A DNA stretch of 41,593 nucleotides. Source: a virus. The stretch covers positions 1 to 41,593 of the IMG/VR virus record IMGVR_UViG_3300032665_000074; one strand, given 5' to 3'. The translations under genes and the position numbers were made by a program. Below, piece after piece: positions 20,886-28,640 of this stretch (position 1 is its first letter; every line of letters starts with the position of its first letter). The notes under the pieces are model-generated. The model had not been told where the DNA came from. It made no database searches and saw nothing but the letters and a program-made list of their open reading frames with translations.

Positions 20886-21494
20886 ATGATTAACGAACTT
20901 TCAAACTTTGGCGACCACGCGCAGGTATCTGCCGGGTATAACTCGTCTGCATCTCACGGAGTGGGTCTATCTGGACGGTACCATGTCGTATGTCACGGTG
21001 AGGATGGTATCCTTAAATGGGAAGAAGACTTTGAAAATCAGGTAGATCAGGTCGGTAAGATTCTCATGCTTACGGCGGCGCTTCAGGCGACTACTACTTT
21101 GGTAGGTCCGTATCTTGGACTTGTGTCTGGATCTTCTAACACTTTCTCCCCCACTGATACGATGGCGTCTCACGCTGGATGGACTGAATTTGTTAACTAC
21201 ACAGTAAGTGGCTCTGCTGTACGGGGCACAGCTGTATTTGGTACTCCTACAGGTAATGGAAGTTCTACCTCTGGTTCTAACGTAGTAACAGCCACAGCTA
21301 CGGGTATTGTCTATACGATTACGGGTGCTGGTGGCACCGTTGGTGGATGCTTCTTGGTTTTTGGATCAGGCGCGGTAAATACACAAAGCAGCACTGGTGG
21401 AACCTTGTATAGCGCAGGCGCTTTCGCTGTCCCTAAAGCCGTTACAGCCGGTGACACCGTCACCGTAACTTACAGTACCACTGCTACCTCCTAA
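20886..21494 (+). CDS. Virion protein, 202 aa
   Basis: The N-terminal part has GRYHVVCHGEDGILKWEEDF followed by ENQVDQVGKILML, typical of a phage family found with the previous protein. The middle has GPYLGLVSGSSNTFSPTDTM and ASHAGWTEF. The C-terminal half is Gly/Ser/Thr-rich beta (TVTYSTTATS ending). AGAGG precedes the ATG. Likely a tail or fibre-associated structural protein. Confidence 0.78.
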   Translation: MINELSNFGDHAQVSAGYNSSASHGVGLSGRYHVVCHGEDGILKWEEDFENQVDQVGKILMLTAALQATTTLVGPYLGLVSGSSNTFSPTDTMASHAGWTEFVNYTVSGSAVRGTAVFGTPTGNGSSTSGSNVVTATATGIVYTITGAGGTVGGCFLVFGSGAVNTQSSTGGTLYSAGAFAVPKAVTAGDTVTVTYSTTATS

Positions 21495-21503
21495 AGGTGG
21501 ATT

Positions 21504-22256
21504 ATGACGGTAGTAATTAATGGGACAACGGGAATAACGACTCCGGGCGTAGTAAACACTGGGAGTGAGACAATAACTGGAACGCTTACTACTAATGGCA
21601 TTAATACATCTTCTGCTATCACTTTTCCAGATACTTCAACTCAGATTAGCCATGCTGTCCCACAGGTAACTGTTTATACAAGCGGATCTGGAACTTATAC
21701 GGTTCCTACTAATGCTAAATGGCTGACCGTCAAAATGTGTGGCGGTGGAGGCGGTGGAGGCGGTGGTAGCGCGGGGCAAACTAATGGTACTGCTGGAAGT
21801 GCAACAACTTTTGGATCATCTTTATTAACGTGTAATGGTGGCGGTGCAGGTGGAGCATCGGCTAGTCCGGGGGCTGGCGGTACCGCAACAATCGGCGCGG
21901 GGGCTAGTGGCTTGGCATTACAAGGTGGAACAGGAGGGCTAAATACCGGAGTTGCGTCTGCACCGGGACCCTATGGCGGGACTAATCCATTTGGCGGTGG
22001 GGGTCCAGCTGGCGGAGGCAGTGCAGGTGGTGGCGCTGGAGTTGCAAATACGGGGGCTGGAGGCGGTGGAGCAGGTGATAATTCTTCAGGAGGTTCTTCT
22101 TCTGGGGGCAGTGCAGGTGGTTATATTGAGGCAACTATTACTTCACTTGCTACTTCTTACGCATATTCTGTCGGTGCGGGTGGTAATGGAGGTAGCGGTG
22201 CATCCTCAGGCGGTGCAGGTGGTTCTGGCGTAATCGTCGTAACCGCATATTTCTAA
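21504..22256 (+). CDS. Glycine-rich tail fibre / adhesin-like protein
   Basis: A 250-aa protein. The N-terminal 50 residues carry fibre-type repeats (TGSETITGTLTTNGINTSSA), and the FPDTSTQISHAVPQ link is typical of fibre shafts. The rest is dominated by glycine: nine consecutive Gly at 80-88, then many GGG or GGxGG blocks, ending GGSGVIVVTAYF. Such composition recalls polyglycine II tip adhesins (as in T-even gp38 types), where surface loops bind host receptors. The fold and receptor role are inference. A decayed partner gene follows. Confidence 0.82.
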   Translation: MTVVINGTTGITTPGVVNTGSETITGTLTTNGINTSSAITFPDTSTQISHAVPQVTVYTSGSGTYTVPTNAKWLTVKMCGGGGGGGGGSAGQTNGTAGSATTFGSSLLTCNGGGAGGASASPGAGGTATIGAGASGLALQGGTGGLNTGVASAPGPYGGTNPFGGGGPAGGGSAGGGAGVANTGAGGGGAGDNSSGGSSSGGSAGGYIEATITSLATSYAYSVGAGGNGGSGASSGGAGGSGVIVVTAYF

Positions 22257-22263
22257 GATATAA

Positions 22264-22308
22264 AAATATCAAGAACAAGCAGACGCTTTTATTAAAACCC
22301 TACCGTAA
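22264..22308 (+). pseudogene. Remnant of a fibre-partner gene C-terminus
   Basis: In frame this gap reads KYQEQADAFIKTLP then stop, closely matching the ends of the two intact 70-aa partner genes (QDQANAFIATLP at 23553 and 25380). An in-frame stop at 22261-22263 cuts off anything upstream and no start exists. It appears to be a third, decayed copy behind the glycine-rich fibre. Confidence 0.6.
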
Positions 22309-22317
22309 GGTACAGAC

Positions 22318-23337
22318 ATGACCTATGGCGCTATCAATGTAGATTCTGTAGTAACTAGCTGGGGCGATACAGCAGTAGGACTCTACGGCTTCAAAAACAG
22401 GATCATCAATGGGGCGATGATGATTGACCAGCGGAACGCTGGGGCAACTGGTACATCAGCTAGTTACACAGTTGATAGATGGATATATCAAGCAACGCAA
22501 ACACCAAAGCTGACATGGGGACAAAACATAAATTCTGCAACTCCTCCTGCTGGGTTTATTAACTATTTAGGCGTTGCTGTTTCTGCAACCGCTACGCTTG
22601 GTGCTAGTGATTATTTTCGTTTTTATCAGGGTATTGAAGGCTATAACATAGCTGATTTTGGGTGGGGGACTGCTAATGCAAAAGCGGCCACTTTGTCATT
22701 TTATGTTTACTCAAGCGTAACGGGTTCATTTGGTGGATCAATTCAATGCGGCAGCGGTTCGTATCCGTTTTTATACACAATTTCCAGCGCAAATACTTGG
22801 ACGTATATAACAGTAAACATCCCTGCTAATACGGCATATGCCCCAGCTTCCACGACAAATGGTGGTGGTTTGTATGTAAGTATTGCAATGGGGGTTGGCT
22901 CAACAAACAGCGGGACAGCAGGTTCTTGGGCTAGTGGTGCATATTTATCTGCAACTGGCGCGACATCAATAGTTTCAACGCTTAACGCTACGTTCTACAT
23001 CACCGGCGTTCAGCTAGAAAAAGGCGCAACCGCCACAAGTTTTGATTACAGACCGTATGGTACGGAATTGGCTCTGTGTCAGAGGTATTATGAGACAGGT
23101 TGGTCCAGAATAGATAGCTACGGACTTGCTGCGAATGCCATATCTGCCACAGTATCTTATCAAGCGTACAAAAGAGCAGTTCCAACAGTTTCTTATACTG
23201 GAACGGGTTATTCAAATGCTAGTGGTATTGCAACTGACTCAGCTTCTACAGCTACTCAGCAAATAACCAAAGCCATATTAACGGCTACAGGAGGCGGTGC
23301 ATTCAGCACTGCATGGAACGCTTCAGCGGAGTTATAA
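22318..23337 (+). CDS. Tail fibre protein, copy A
   Basis: A 339-aa protein. It opens with a fibre-attachment part (GFKNRIINGAMMIDQRNAGA, then SYTVDRWIY), a central carbohydrate-binding-like beta sandwich follows, and then ITGVQLEKGATATSFDYRPY and GTELALCQRYYE. The C-terminal domain (SRIDSYG onward) would be the variable tip. The FKNRxINGAM...DRW and LCQRYYE signatures are shared with the protein at 24109-25167, while the middles differ. AAGG precedes the ATG. It is followed after 3 nt by its 70-aa partner. Confidence 0.85.
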   Translation: MTYGAINVDSVVTSWGDTAVGLYGFKNRIINGAMMIDQRNAGATGTSASYTVDRWIYQATQTPKLTWGQNINSATPPAGFINYLGVAVSATATLGASDYFRFYQGIEGYNIADFGWGTANAKAATLSFYVYSSVTGSFGGSIQCGSGSYPFLYTISSANTWTYITVNIPANTAYAPASTTNGGGLYVSIAMGVGSTNSGTAGSWASGAYLSATGATSIVSTLNATFYITGVQLEKGATATSFDYRPYGTELALCQRYYETGWSRIDSYGLAANAISATVSYQAYKRAVPTVSYTGTGYSNASGIATDSASTATQQITKAILTATGGGAFSTAWNASAEL

Positions 23338-23340
23338 GAA

Positions 23341-23553
23341 ATGGAAACCTATAAACAAATCCAAAGCACATTACCGGACGGGATTAGATCGGTTGAACGT
23401 CTTTCTGATAATGCTTTCATCCCTTTCGATCCCATGAACACCGATTACCAGAAGTTCAAATCTGACGTACTCGCTGGCGCTACGCTCGAAGATTCTGATG
23501 GCAACGCCATGACTCAAGATCAGGCTAATGCGTTTATTGCTACGCTACCGTAA
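23341..23553 (+). CDS. Fibre-partner small protein, copy A (70 aa)
   Basis: Begins METYKQIQSTLPDGIRSVER and carries FIPFDPMNTDYQKFKSDVLA before an acidic end (MTQDQANAFIATLP). Its C-terminal two thirds are nearly identical to the gene at 25168. Always directly behind a fibre gene here, it may be a fibre assembly chaperone or a small structural subunit; similar short proteins follow fibre genes in other phages. The role is inferred from position. Confidence 0.8.
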   Translation: METYKQIQSTLPDGIRSVERLSDNAFIPFDPMNTDYQKFKSDVLAGATLEDSDGNAMTQDQANAFIATLP

Positions 23554-23562
23554 GGAACTAAG

Positions 23563-24099
23563 ATGGCTCTGACACTTAAAGATCGCGTACAGGAAACTTG
23601 TAATAGCCCCGGCACAGGTACGGTTACTCTGCTTGGTGCGGTTACTGGATATCAGACGTTCTCTGCGGGTGTGGGCAACGCTAATACTTGCTACTACACG
23701 ATCGCGGACCAAGGCGGAGCCAACTGGGAAGTAGGTATCGGTACGTACACATCTTCTGGTAACACCCTAGCAAGAACTACAGTAATATCGTCTTCTAACG
23801 GTGGGTCATTAACCAATTTCAGCTCAGGGGTGCAGAGTGTATTCGTAACGTATCCAGCAGAGAAAGCTGTATATCAAGACGCATCAGGTAACGTAACTCT
23901 ACCGGCAGCGCTAACCGCGGCGGGTCTTGTGCAGGGGGCAGAAACTTATGCCAGTAACGGGGTAGTTCTCAATAATGCTACCGTAAGTACAAGCTTTACA
24001 TTCCCAACCGGGGCTAATGGGAGTTCTGTCGGACCGGTTACAGTTGCTTCTGGTGTTACGGTCACTGTTCCTAGCGGTAACCGCTGGCTTGTTTTCTAA
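23563..24099 (+). CDS. Virion/tail protein, 178 aa
   Basis: Begins MALTLKDRVQETCNSPGTGT and continues VTLLGAVTGYQTFSAGVGNA, with WEVGIGTYTSSGNTLARTTV and VFVTYPAEKAVY. This N-terminal module is frequent in phage tail proteins. The C-terminus (NGSSVGPVTVASGVTVTVPS then GNRWLVF) is a short motif seen at the end of several fibre proteins and may bind neighbouring subunits. It lies between the two fibre/partner cassettes. Confidence 0.8.
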   Translation: MALTLKDRVQETCNSPGTGTVTLLGAVTGYQTFSAGVGNANTCYYTIADQGGANWEVGIGTYTSSGNTLARTTVISSSNGGSLTNFSSGVQSVFVTYPAEKAVYQDASGNVTLPAALTAAGLVQGAETYASNGVVLNNATVSTSFTFPTGANGSSVGPVTVASGVTVTVPSGNRWLVF

Positions 24100-24108
24100 G
24101 GGTGCATA

Positions 24109-25167
24109 ATGACTTCTTCTATAATTACCAGTGACAATGGTGTACTTAGCGGTACATCTGGTTTAAAGAACGCAGCGGGTAACGACGGTACCCTACAGCT
24201 TCAGACTACGAATTCAAGTGGCACCGCTGTAACTGCACTCACGATCGACAACAACCAGAACCCCACCTTCGCCAATGCCATAAACACCCCCAACACCTTC
24301 GGCTTCAAAAACAGGTTCATCAATGGTGCTATGGGAATTGCTCAGAGGGGTACATCGTTTAGTGCGCCTGCTACTGGATCTTATACGCTTGACAGGTGGG
24401 TTGTTTTTTGGGGAGGAGCGGCTCCAGCTACAGTGGCTCAAGTCTCTGGTCCATCGGGTTTTAGAAATGCCGCTCAGATTACAGGCGCTGCAAGCAATAC
24501 CAGCACAGTTTTTCAGCAAAGAATTGAATCTTATAACTGTTCTGATCTTTCTGGGGCAACGATAACGATACAAGCAAATATCGCGGTATCTTCCGCGCAA
24601 ACTGTTCAATGGTTAATTGGATATGCGGGATCTCAAGATAATTATACTTCTGCGCCAACAATAACTTCTGGAACTTGGTCTGCTACTTCGACAGCAACAA
24701 CATTCACGGCAACAATAACCGGCCTTCCGAGCGGAGTCACTAACGGTATTTATTTAAACATTTCACCAAATAACAACGGCGCATTCACTTCCGGCACGAT
24801 CACAATCACCGGCGTCCAACTTGAAAAAGGCTCAACAGCCACTAGCTTTGACTATAGACCATATGGTACTGAACTGGCGTTGTGTCAGAGGTATTATGAA
24901 TACGCAGGGTTAACTTTACCAACAGATGTATCTTGTTTTTGGTCAGGAAATGTAACCAATGGAGCAACTTATTATGTTCCTTGTAAATACGCAGTAACAA
25001 AAAGAAATGCTGCAACGGTGACATTGCTTGGGTCTCAATCTTCTTTAAACTTTTCGACAATTACAGTAACTTCATCAGGCGAAGTTGGTATGCGTGTTTC
25101 AGCTTCTGCAACTGCAACCGGCACTGGATACTTTGGTACTAGTTGGTCAGCATCAGCGGAGATATAA
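24109..25167 (+). CDS. Tail fibre protein, copy B
   Basis: A 352-aa protein. Residues 1-60 are a separate fibre-type N-terminus (GLKNAAGNDGTLQLQTTNSS, ALTIDNNQNPTFANA). The shared unit follows: FGFKNRFINGAMGIAQRG, YTLDRWVVFW, a beta sandwich, ITGVQLEKGSTATSFDYRPY and GTELALCQRYYE. A different tip follows (YAGLTLPTDVSCFWSG onward). It is paralogous to copy A, with most divergence in the middle and tip, as expected for receptor-binding parts. Confidence 0.85.
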   Translation: MTSSIITSDNGVLSGTSGLKNAAGNDGTLQLQTTNSSGTAVTALTIDNNQNPTFANAINTPNTFGFKNRFINGAMGIAQRGTSFSAPATGSYTLDRWVVFWGGAAPATVAQVSGPSGFRNAAQITGAASNTSTVFQQRIESYNCSDLSGATITIQANIAVSSAQTVQWLIGYAGSQDNYTSAPTITSGTWSATSTATTFTATITGLPSGVTNGIYLNISPNNNGAFTSGTITITGVQLEKGSTATSFDYRPYGTELALCQRYYEYAGLTLPTDVSCFWSGNVTNGATYYVPCKYAVTKRNAATVTLLGSQSSLNFSTITVTSSGEVGMRVSASATATGTGYFGTSWSASAEI

Positions 25168-25380
25168 ATGGAAATGTATAAGCAGATTAAAAACTCAATT
25201 ACCCAGAGTGTTGATGCGGTGCAGCGTCTATCAGACAACGCCTTCATCCCTTTCGATCCCATGAACACCGATTACCAGAAGTTCAAATCTGACGTACTCG
25301 CTGGCGCTACGCTCGAAGATCCTGATGGTAACGCCATGACTCAAGATCAGGCTAATGCGTTTATTGCTACACTACCTTAG
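25168..25380 (+). CDS. Fibre-partner small protein, copy B (70 aa)
   Basis: Begins MEMYKQIKNSITQSVDAVQR, then is almost identical to copy A from SDNAFIPFDPMNTDYQKFKS to the end. At DNA level 25243-25320 matches 23416-23493 without a mismatch, pointing to recent duplication or gene conversion. It starts immediately after the fibre stop. Confidence 0.8.
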   Translation: MEMYKQIKNSITQSVDAVQRLSDNAFIPFDPMNTDYQKFKSDVLAGATLEDPDGNAMTQDQANAFIATLP

Positions 25381-25388
25381 TACTAACT

Positions 25389-26051
25389 ATGTTCGGTTTT
25401 AGCTCTTTCGCTGCAAGTCCCTTCGCCGCTACAGGCTCGACTGCGTATGTCTTTTCTATAACCGAAGCCCTAACGTCAGCGGATACGCCAGCTATCTCAG
25501 CCCAGTTCAAATCCAGCATTACGGAAGCCCTAACGTCAGCGGATACGCCAGCTATCTCAGCCCAGTTCAAATCCAGCATTACGGAAGCCCTAACGTCGGC
25601 GGATACGCCAGCTATCGCGGCTCAGTTCAAATCCAGCATTACGGAAGCTCTGACAACAGCAGACTCAAGTTCACAGGCTAGTACGTTCTTACAGTCAATT
25701 ACAGAGGCCCTGACATCGGCAGACTCAAGTTCACAGGCTAGTACGTTCTTACAGTCAATTACAGAGGCCCTGACATCGGCAGACTCAAGCGCACAAAACA
25801 GTGCATTCTTGCAGACTATAACGGAATCCCTAAGTGTCCTAGACACACCTACCGTTTTGGCTAATTTTAACGTGTCCATAGTAGAAGCCCTAACCGTTGC
25901 GGACATTTTGAGTAAAATAATCTTCTGGATCCAGATCAATGACTCACAGACTTCTTCTTGGAATGGTATAAACGACACTCAGACCGGAACGTGGTCAAAT
26001 ATAACTGACACCCAATCCCCAAACTGGGCTAACATAGACGATTCGCAGTAA
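25389..26051 (+). CDS. Tandem-repeat virion protein
   Basis: A 220-aa protein. A short head (MFGFSSFAASPFAATGSTAY) is followed by eight 20-residue repeats of the form SITEALTSADTPAISAQFKS. Three near-identical A-type units, three B-type units (SITEALTSADSSSQASTFLQ) and two diverged ones make up the array. It then has three and a half 11-residue repeats (INDSQTSSWNG, INDTQTGTWSN, ITDTQSPNWAN). Similar 'EAL-ADT' repeats occur in phage virion proteins of unknown role. The repeat number probably changes by slippage or recombination. Confidence 0.83.
   Translation: MFGFSSFAASPFAATGSTAYVFSITEALTSADTPAISAQFKSSITEALTSADTPAISAQFKSSITEALTSADTPAIAAQFKSSITEALTTADSSSQASTFLQSITEALTSADSSSQASTFLQSITEALTSADSSAQNSAFLQTITESLSVLDTPTVLANFNVSIVEALTVADILSKIIFWIQINDSQTSSWNGINDTQTGTWSNITDTQSPNWANIDDSQ
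25456..25935. repeat. 60-bp tandem repeat, eight units
   Basis: Eight in-frame 60-bp units inside the preceding gene. Units 1-3 are nearly identical to each other, as are units 4-6; units 7-8 are diverged. The two clusters suggest two separate rounds of local amplification. Confidence 0.9.
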
Positions 26052-26088
26052 TCGCCCCAAGGCAAATATTTAAATTTAAGAGGTACAT

Positions 26089-26328
26089 ATGGAATCCATC
26101 ATCGTAAAAGGTCTTATTCACGCTCTCGCAGGTTATGTTCTGGGCTCAGGAATTCTGGACAAGGTCGAAGCCGAATATGACAAGTGGGCGGACAAGAATA
26201 TCTCCGCGGAAGAGCTGCACGACAGTGTGCGCAACAGCCTTAAGGAACAGGGACTTCTTCTTAGCGAGCAAGCTGTCCAGCACGCGATCGTATTTATCGA
26301 GCTTTTAATCAAGCATGGTGCAAAATAA
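26089..26328 (+). CDS. Hypothetical protein, 79 aa
   Basis: Begins MESIIVKGLIHALAGYVLGS and ends VFIELLIKHGAK. It is helical, with a weakly hydrophobic N-terminus and an acidic centre. AGAGGT lies ahead of the ATG, and its stop overlaps the next gene (TAATG). It pairs with a membrane protein, so a lysis-related role is possible; no family recognised. Confidence 0.72.
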   Translation: MESIIVKGLIHALAGYVLGSGILDKVEAEYDKWADKNISAEELHDSVRNSLKEQGLLLSEQAVQHAIVFIELLIKHGAK

Positions 26329-26606
26329 TGAACATTTTTACGGCTATCCCGAATGCAGCTAAGGTACTTGAACAGGGTAAGGCGATTCAATTTAGTACTC
26401 TTCTCACGAATGCAGAGGCGGGTGCAGCTATGCTGTATGGCCTTCTTTCAGCGGTTGTCGTTCTGCTCGGAGACTTTGGGATCGATCTTAACGTCGGTGG
26501 GACTGACCTTCACACCGTAGCAAACGGCTGGTCAATTACAATCAGCATCATTTACAGCTGGTATAGGATCGCTACTAACCCCGCAGCTGGCATAAAAGCA
26601 CAGTAA
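26328..26606 (+). CDS. Small membrane protein, holin candidate
   Basis: A 92-aa protein with hydrophobic segments at about residues 30-48 (AGAAMLYGLLSAVVVLLGDF) and 65-82 (VANGWSITISIIYSWYRIAT), and a short basic tail (NPAAGIKAQ). Two membrane helices and small size fit class II-type holins, which form the lesion that frees endolysin. It is coupled to the 79-aa gene by TAATG and lies about 1.6 kb ahead of the endolysin. Holin assignment is by size and topology only. Confidence 0.65.
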   Translation: MNIFTAIPNAAKVLEQGKAIQFSTLLTNAEAGAAMLYGLLSAVVVLLGDFGIDLNVGGTDLHTVANGWSITISIIYSWYRIATNPAAGIKAQ

Positions 26607-26633
26607 ACTACAACCCCGTATTGGAGAAACACC

Positions 26634-27746
26634 ATGTCTACTTCGTACTCTACCAGCCTTAAGCTGTCGTTGATGGCCAATGGCGAAGACTCTAATACGT
26701 GGGGATCTATTACCAACACCAACTGGCAGATGATCGAACAGTCTGTGTCTGGGGTTGTGTCTGTAACGATGGCGAACGCCAACTACACGTTGTCTAACCT
26801 TAACGGCACGTTGAGTGAAGCTCATGCCATGGTGCTGAATATCGGAGGTACTAATTCCGGTATTTACCAAGTCATCGCCCCGCTGGTTTCGAAATTCTAC
26901 GTCGTGTCTAACAACACGTCAGGTGGGTACGCTATTACGATTGGCGGTGCTTCAGGGTCTATTATCTCTATCCCTAACGGGTACACGGCTCAAGTTTTTT
27001 GTGATGGAGCAAACTTCTTTGCAGCGCAGACTACGTCTACGGGCAACTTTAACATCAACGGTAACAGCACCGTAGGTGGGAATCAGACAATTAATGGTAA
27101 TGAGACCATAGCTGGAACGCTCGGTGTAACAGGCAATACCACGTTGGTTAATGCCACGGTGAGTGGTACGCTTGGTGTGACCGGCGCAGCTACATTCTCA
27201 TCTACGGTAACTATATCTGGAAATAATGTAGATTCGTTCCCTTCAGGGACTAGGCTTGTATTTAACCAAGGAACCGCCCCCGCTGGCTGGACGCAGGACA
27301 CTTCAGACACTGCCAATAACCGGATGCTTAGGGTAGTTAACTCTACTGGCGGTGGTACTGGTGGCTCTAGTGATCCGACTTTGATGAACGTAGTTCCTTA
27401 TCATACACACGGGTTTTCAGGTAGCACTGCAGGCGCAACTACTGGCACCTATATAGGCGATCCGGGCCATGCGCACGGAGTTTATGATCCCGGCCACGCC
27501 CATACTGATAATGGAGTGCAAGTTGGGGCTTCTCCTCCCGGTGGCGCTAATCCGTTTCAGTCATTTAACGGTACGCATAGTACGTATGCAGCCGGCACAG
27601 GTATCGGTATATACGGGAACACAACCGGTGTGTATATCAATGATCCGGGACATGCGCATAGCTTTAGTGGTGGTACAGATGGTGGTTCGAGCCAGACTAA
27701 CTGGACTCCGCGTTACGTCAATATGATTATCTGCCAAAAGAACTAG
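26634..27746 (+). CDS. Tail fibre with collar domain and HxH-rich tip
   Basis: A 370-aa protein. The N-terminal 130 residues (SLMANGEDSNTWGSITNTNW) match a fibre-attachment domain common in phages. A hexapeptide-type shaft follows (NINGNSTVGGNQTINGNETI; GTLGVTGNTTLV). A tail-collar type domain reads GTRLVFNQGTAPAGWTQDTS then NNRMLRVV. The tip has four HxH motifs (H257/259, H279/281, H288/290, H340/342), three of them in DPGHAH. In T4 gp37 such HxH motifs hold iron along the fibre axis. The closing TNWTPRYVNMIICQKN is typical of the collar family. Confidence 0.87.
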   Translation: MSTSYSTSLKLSLMANGEDSNTWGSITNTNWQMIEQSVSGVVSVTMANANYTLSNLNGTLSEAHAMVLNIGGTNSGIYQVIAPLVSKFYVVSNNTSGGYAITIGGASGSIISIPNGYTAQVFCDGANFFAAQTTSTGNFNINGNSTVGGNQTINGNETIAGTLGVTGNTTLVNATVSGTLGVTGAATFSSTVTISGNNVDSFPSGTRLVFNQGTAPAGWTQDTSDTANNRMLRVVNSTGGGTGGSSDPTLMNVVPYHTHGFSGSTAGATTGTYIGDPGHAHGVYDPGHAHTDNGVQVGASPPGGANPFQSFNGTHSTYAAGTGIGIYGNTTGVYINDPGHAHSFSGGTDGGSSQTNWTPRYVNMIICQKN

Positions 27747-27753
27747 GTGACTT

Positions 27754-27900
27754 ATGAATTCTACTAATCCAGAAAACGTACAACCAATTATCCCCAATGG
27801 CTATAAGCTAGTAAACGACGATAAGGGATGGTACATAATTCCTGTGGATCAAACCCCCGGACAGCCAGTAATCCCTGAAGTACCAACGACCAATGAATGA
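27754..27900 (+). CDS. Small hypothetical protein, 48 aa
   Basis: Begins MNSTNPENVQPIIPNGYKLV and is proline-rich toward the end (VDQTPGQPVIPEVPTTNE). AGGTGA lies 4 nt ahead of the ATG, and the stop overlaps the next start by 8 nt. It appears partly disordered. Position behind a fibre gene may indicate a fibre-associated peptide; no family recognised. Confidence 0.68.
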   Translation: MNSTNPENVQPIIPNGYKLVNDDKGWYIIPVDQTPGQPVIPEVPTTNE

Positions 27901-28201
27901 TATTGAGACTGTAATCAGCTGCCCGCTAGGATCAAAGTGCCGAGAAGTTAAAGATGGTAAGATCCATCAATGCGCTTGGTACGTCAAACTAGCTGGCACT
28001 AACCCTAATACGGGTGAAACTACTGACGAAAGTGGGTGCGGTATACATTGGCTTCCGGTGCTTATGGTAGAGAACTCAATGCGTCAGCTGAACACCGCTA
28101 CGGCGATAGACGACTTCAAAAATGAGATGGTAGAAGCTAACAAGTCTAGTCAGCAGGTTATGCTAGCAGCTACTCAACTAAGACTCATTGGAAACGACTG
28201 A
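27893..28201 (+). CDS. Conserved phage Cys-rich protein, 102 aa
   Basis: The N-terminal half has CPLGSKCREV, CAWYVKLAGTNPNTGETTDE and CGIHWLPVLMVENS: four cysteines that likely hold one metal or form a compact knot. The C-terminal half is a helix with TATAIDDFKNEMVEANKSSQ. This pattern is common in phages next to lysis or tail genes and is normally unnamed. It ends just ahead of the endolysin start. Confidence 0.82.
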   Translation: MNDIETVISCPLGSKCREVKDGKIHQCAWYVKLAGTNPNTGETTDESGCGIHWLPVLMVENSMRQLNTATAIDDFKNEMVEANKSSQQVMLAATQLRLIGND

Positions 28202-28202
28202 A

Positions 28203-28628
28203 ATGCTCACTTCTAAAGACTGTCTAGCTCGATATGGTGATCCGGAAAAGAACGAACTCAAATTCATGCAGGTGTGGGATGTACCTTCTAATCTGGAGCA
28301 TGGGGCCATTCCTAAGAAAATCTACTGCAATAAGGACATCGTACCTGCACTAAATCAAGCATTTAGTAATATTAACTCCCGTGGACTTGCTAATCAGGTC
28401 AAAACTTGGGACGGATGCTTTAACATTCGTAAAAAACGTGGGGGTGCTACCATGTCCCTGCATTCTTGGGGACTGGCGATCGATGTCAACGCTGCATGGA
28501 ACGGTTTCGGAAAAGAACCCACTATGTCCCCTGAATTGGTCAAATGTTTTACTGATGCTGGGTTCGACTGGGGTGGCACTTGGAAGAAAAAAGATGGGAT
28601 GCATATGCAACTAGCTAAACTCCCTTAA
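28203..28628 (+). CDS. Endolysin, M15-family peptidase
   Basis: A 141-aa enzyme expected to cut the peptide part of peptidoglycan at the end of infection. The M15 D-Ala-type peptidase signature is complete: SLHSWGLAIDVN supplies H87 and D94, and FDWGGTWKKKDGMHMQ supplies H134 with D131 nearby. No signal peptide, SAR segment or membrane helix is visible, so a holin is needed for release. I chose ATG 28203 with GGAAACG upstream; a TTG at 28188 would add five residues and overlap the previous gene. No spanin genes were recognised nearby. Confidence 0.9.
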   Translation: MLTSKDCLARYGDPEKNELKFMQVWDVPSNLEHGAIPKKIYCNKDIVPALNQAFSNINSRGLANQVKTWDGCFNIRKKRGGATMSLHSWGLAIDVNAAWNGFGKEPTMSPELVKCFTDAGFDWGGTWKKKDGMHMQLAKLP

Positions 28629-28640
28629 TAGGAGCACACC

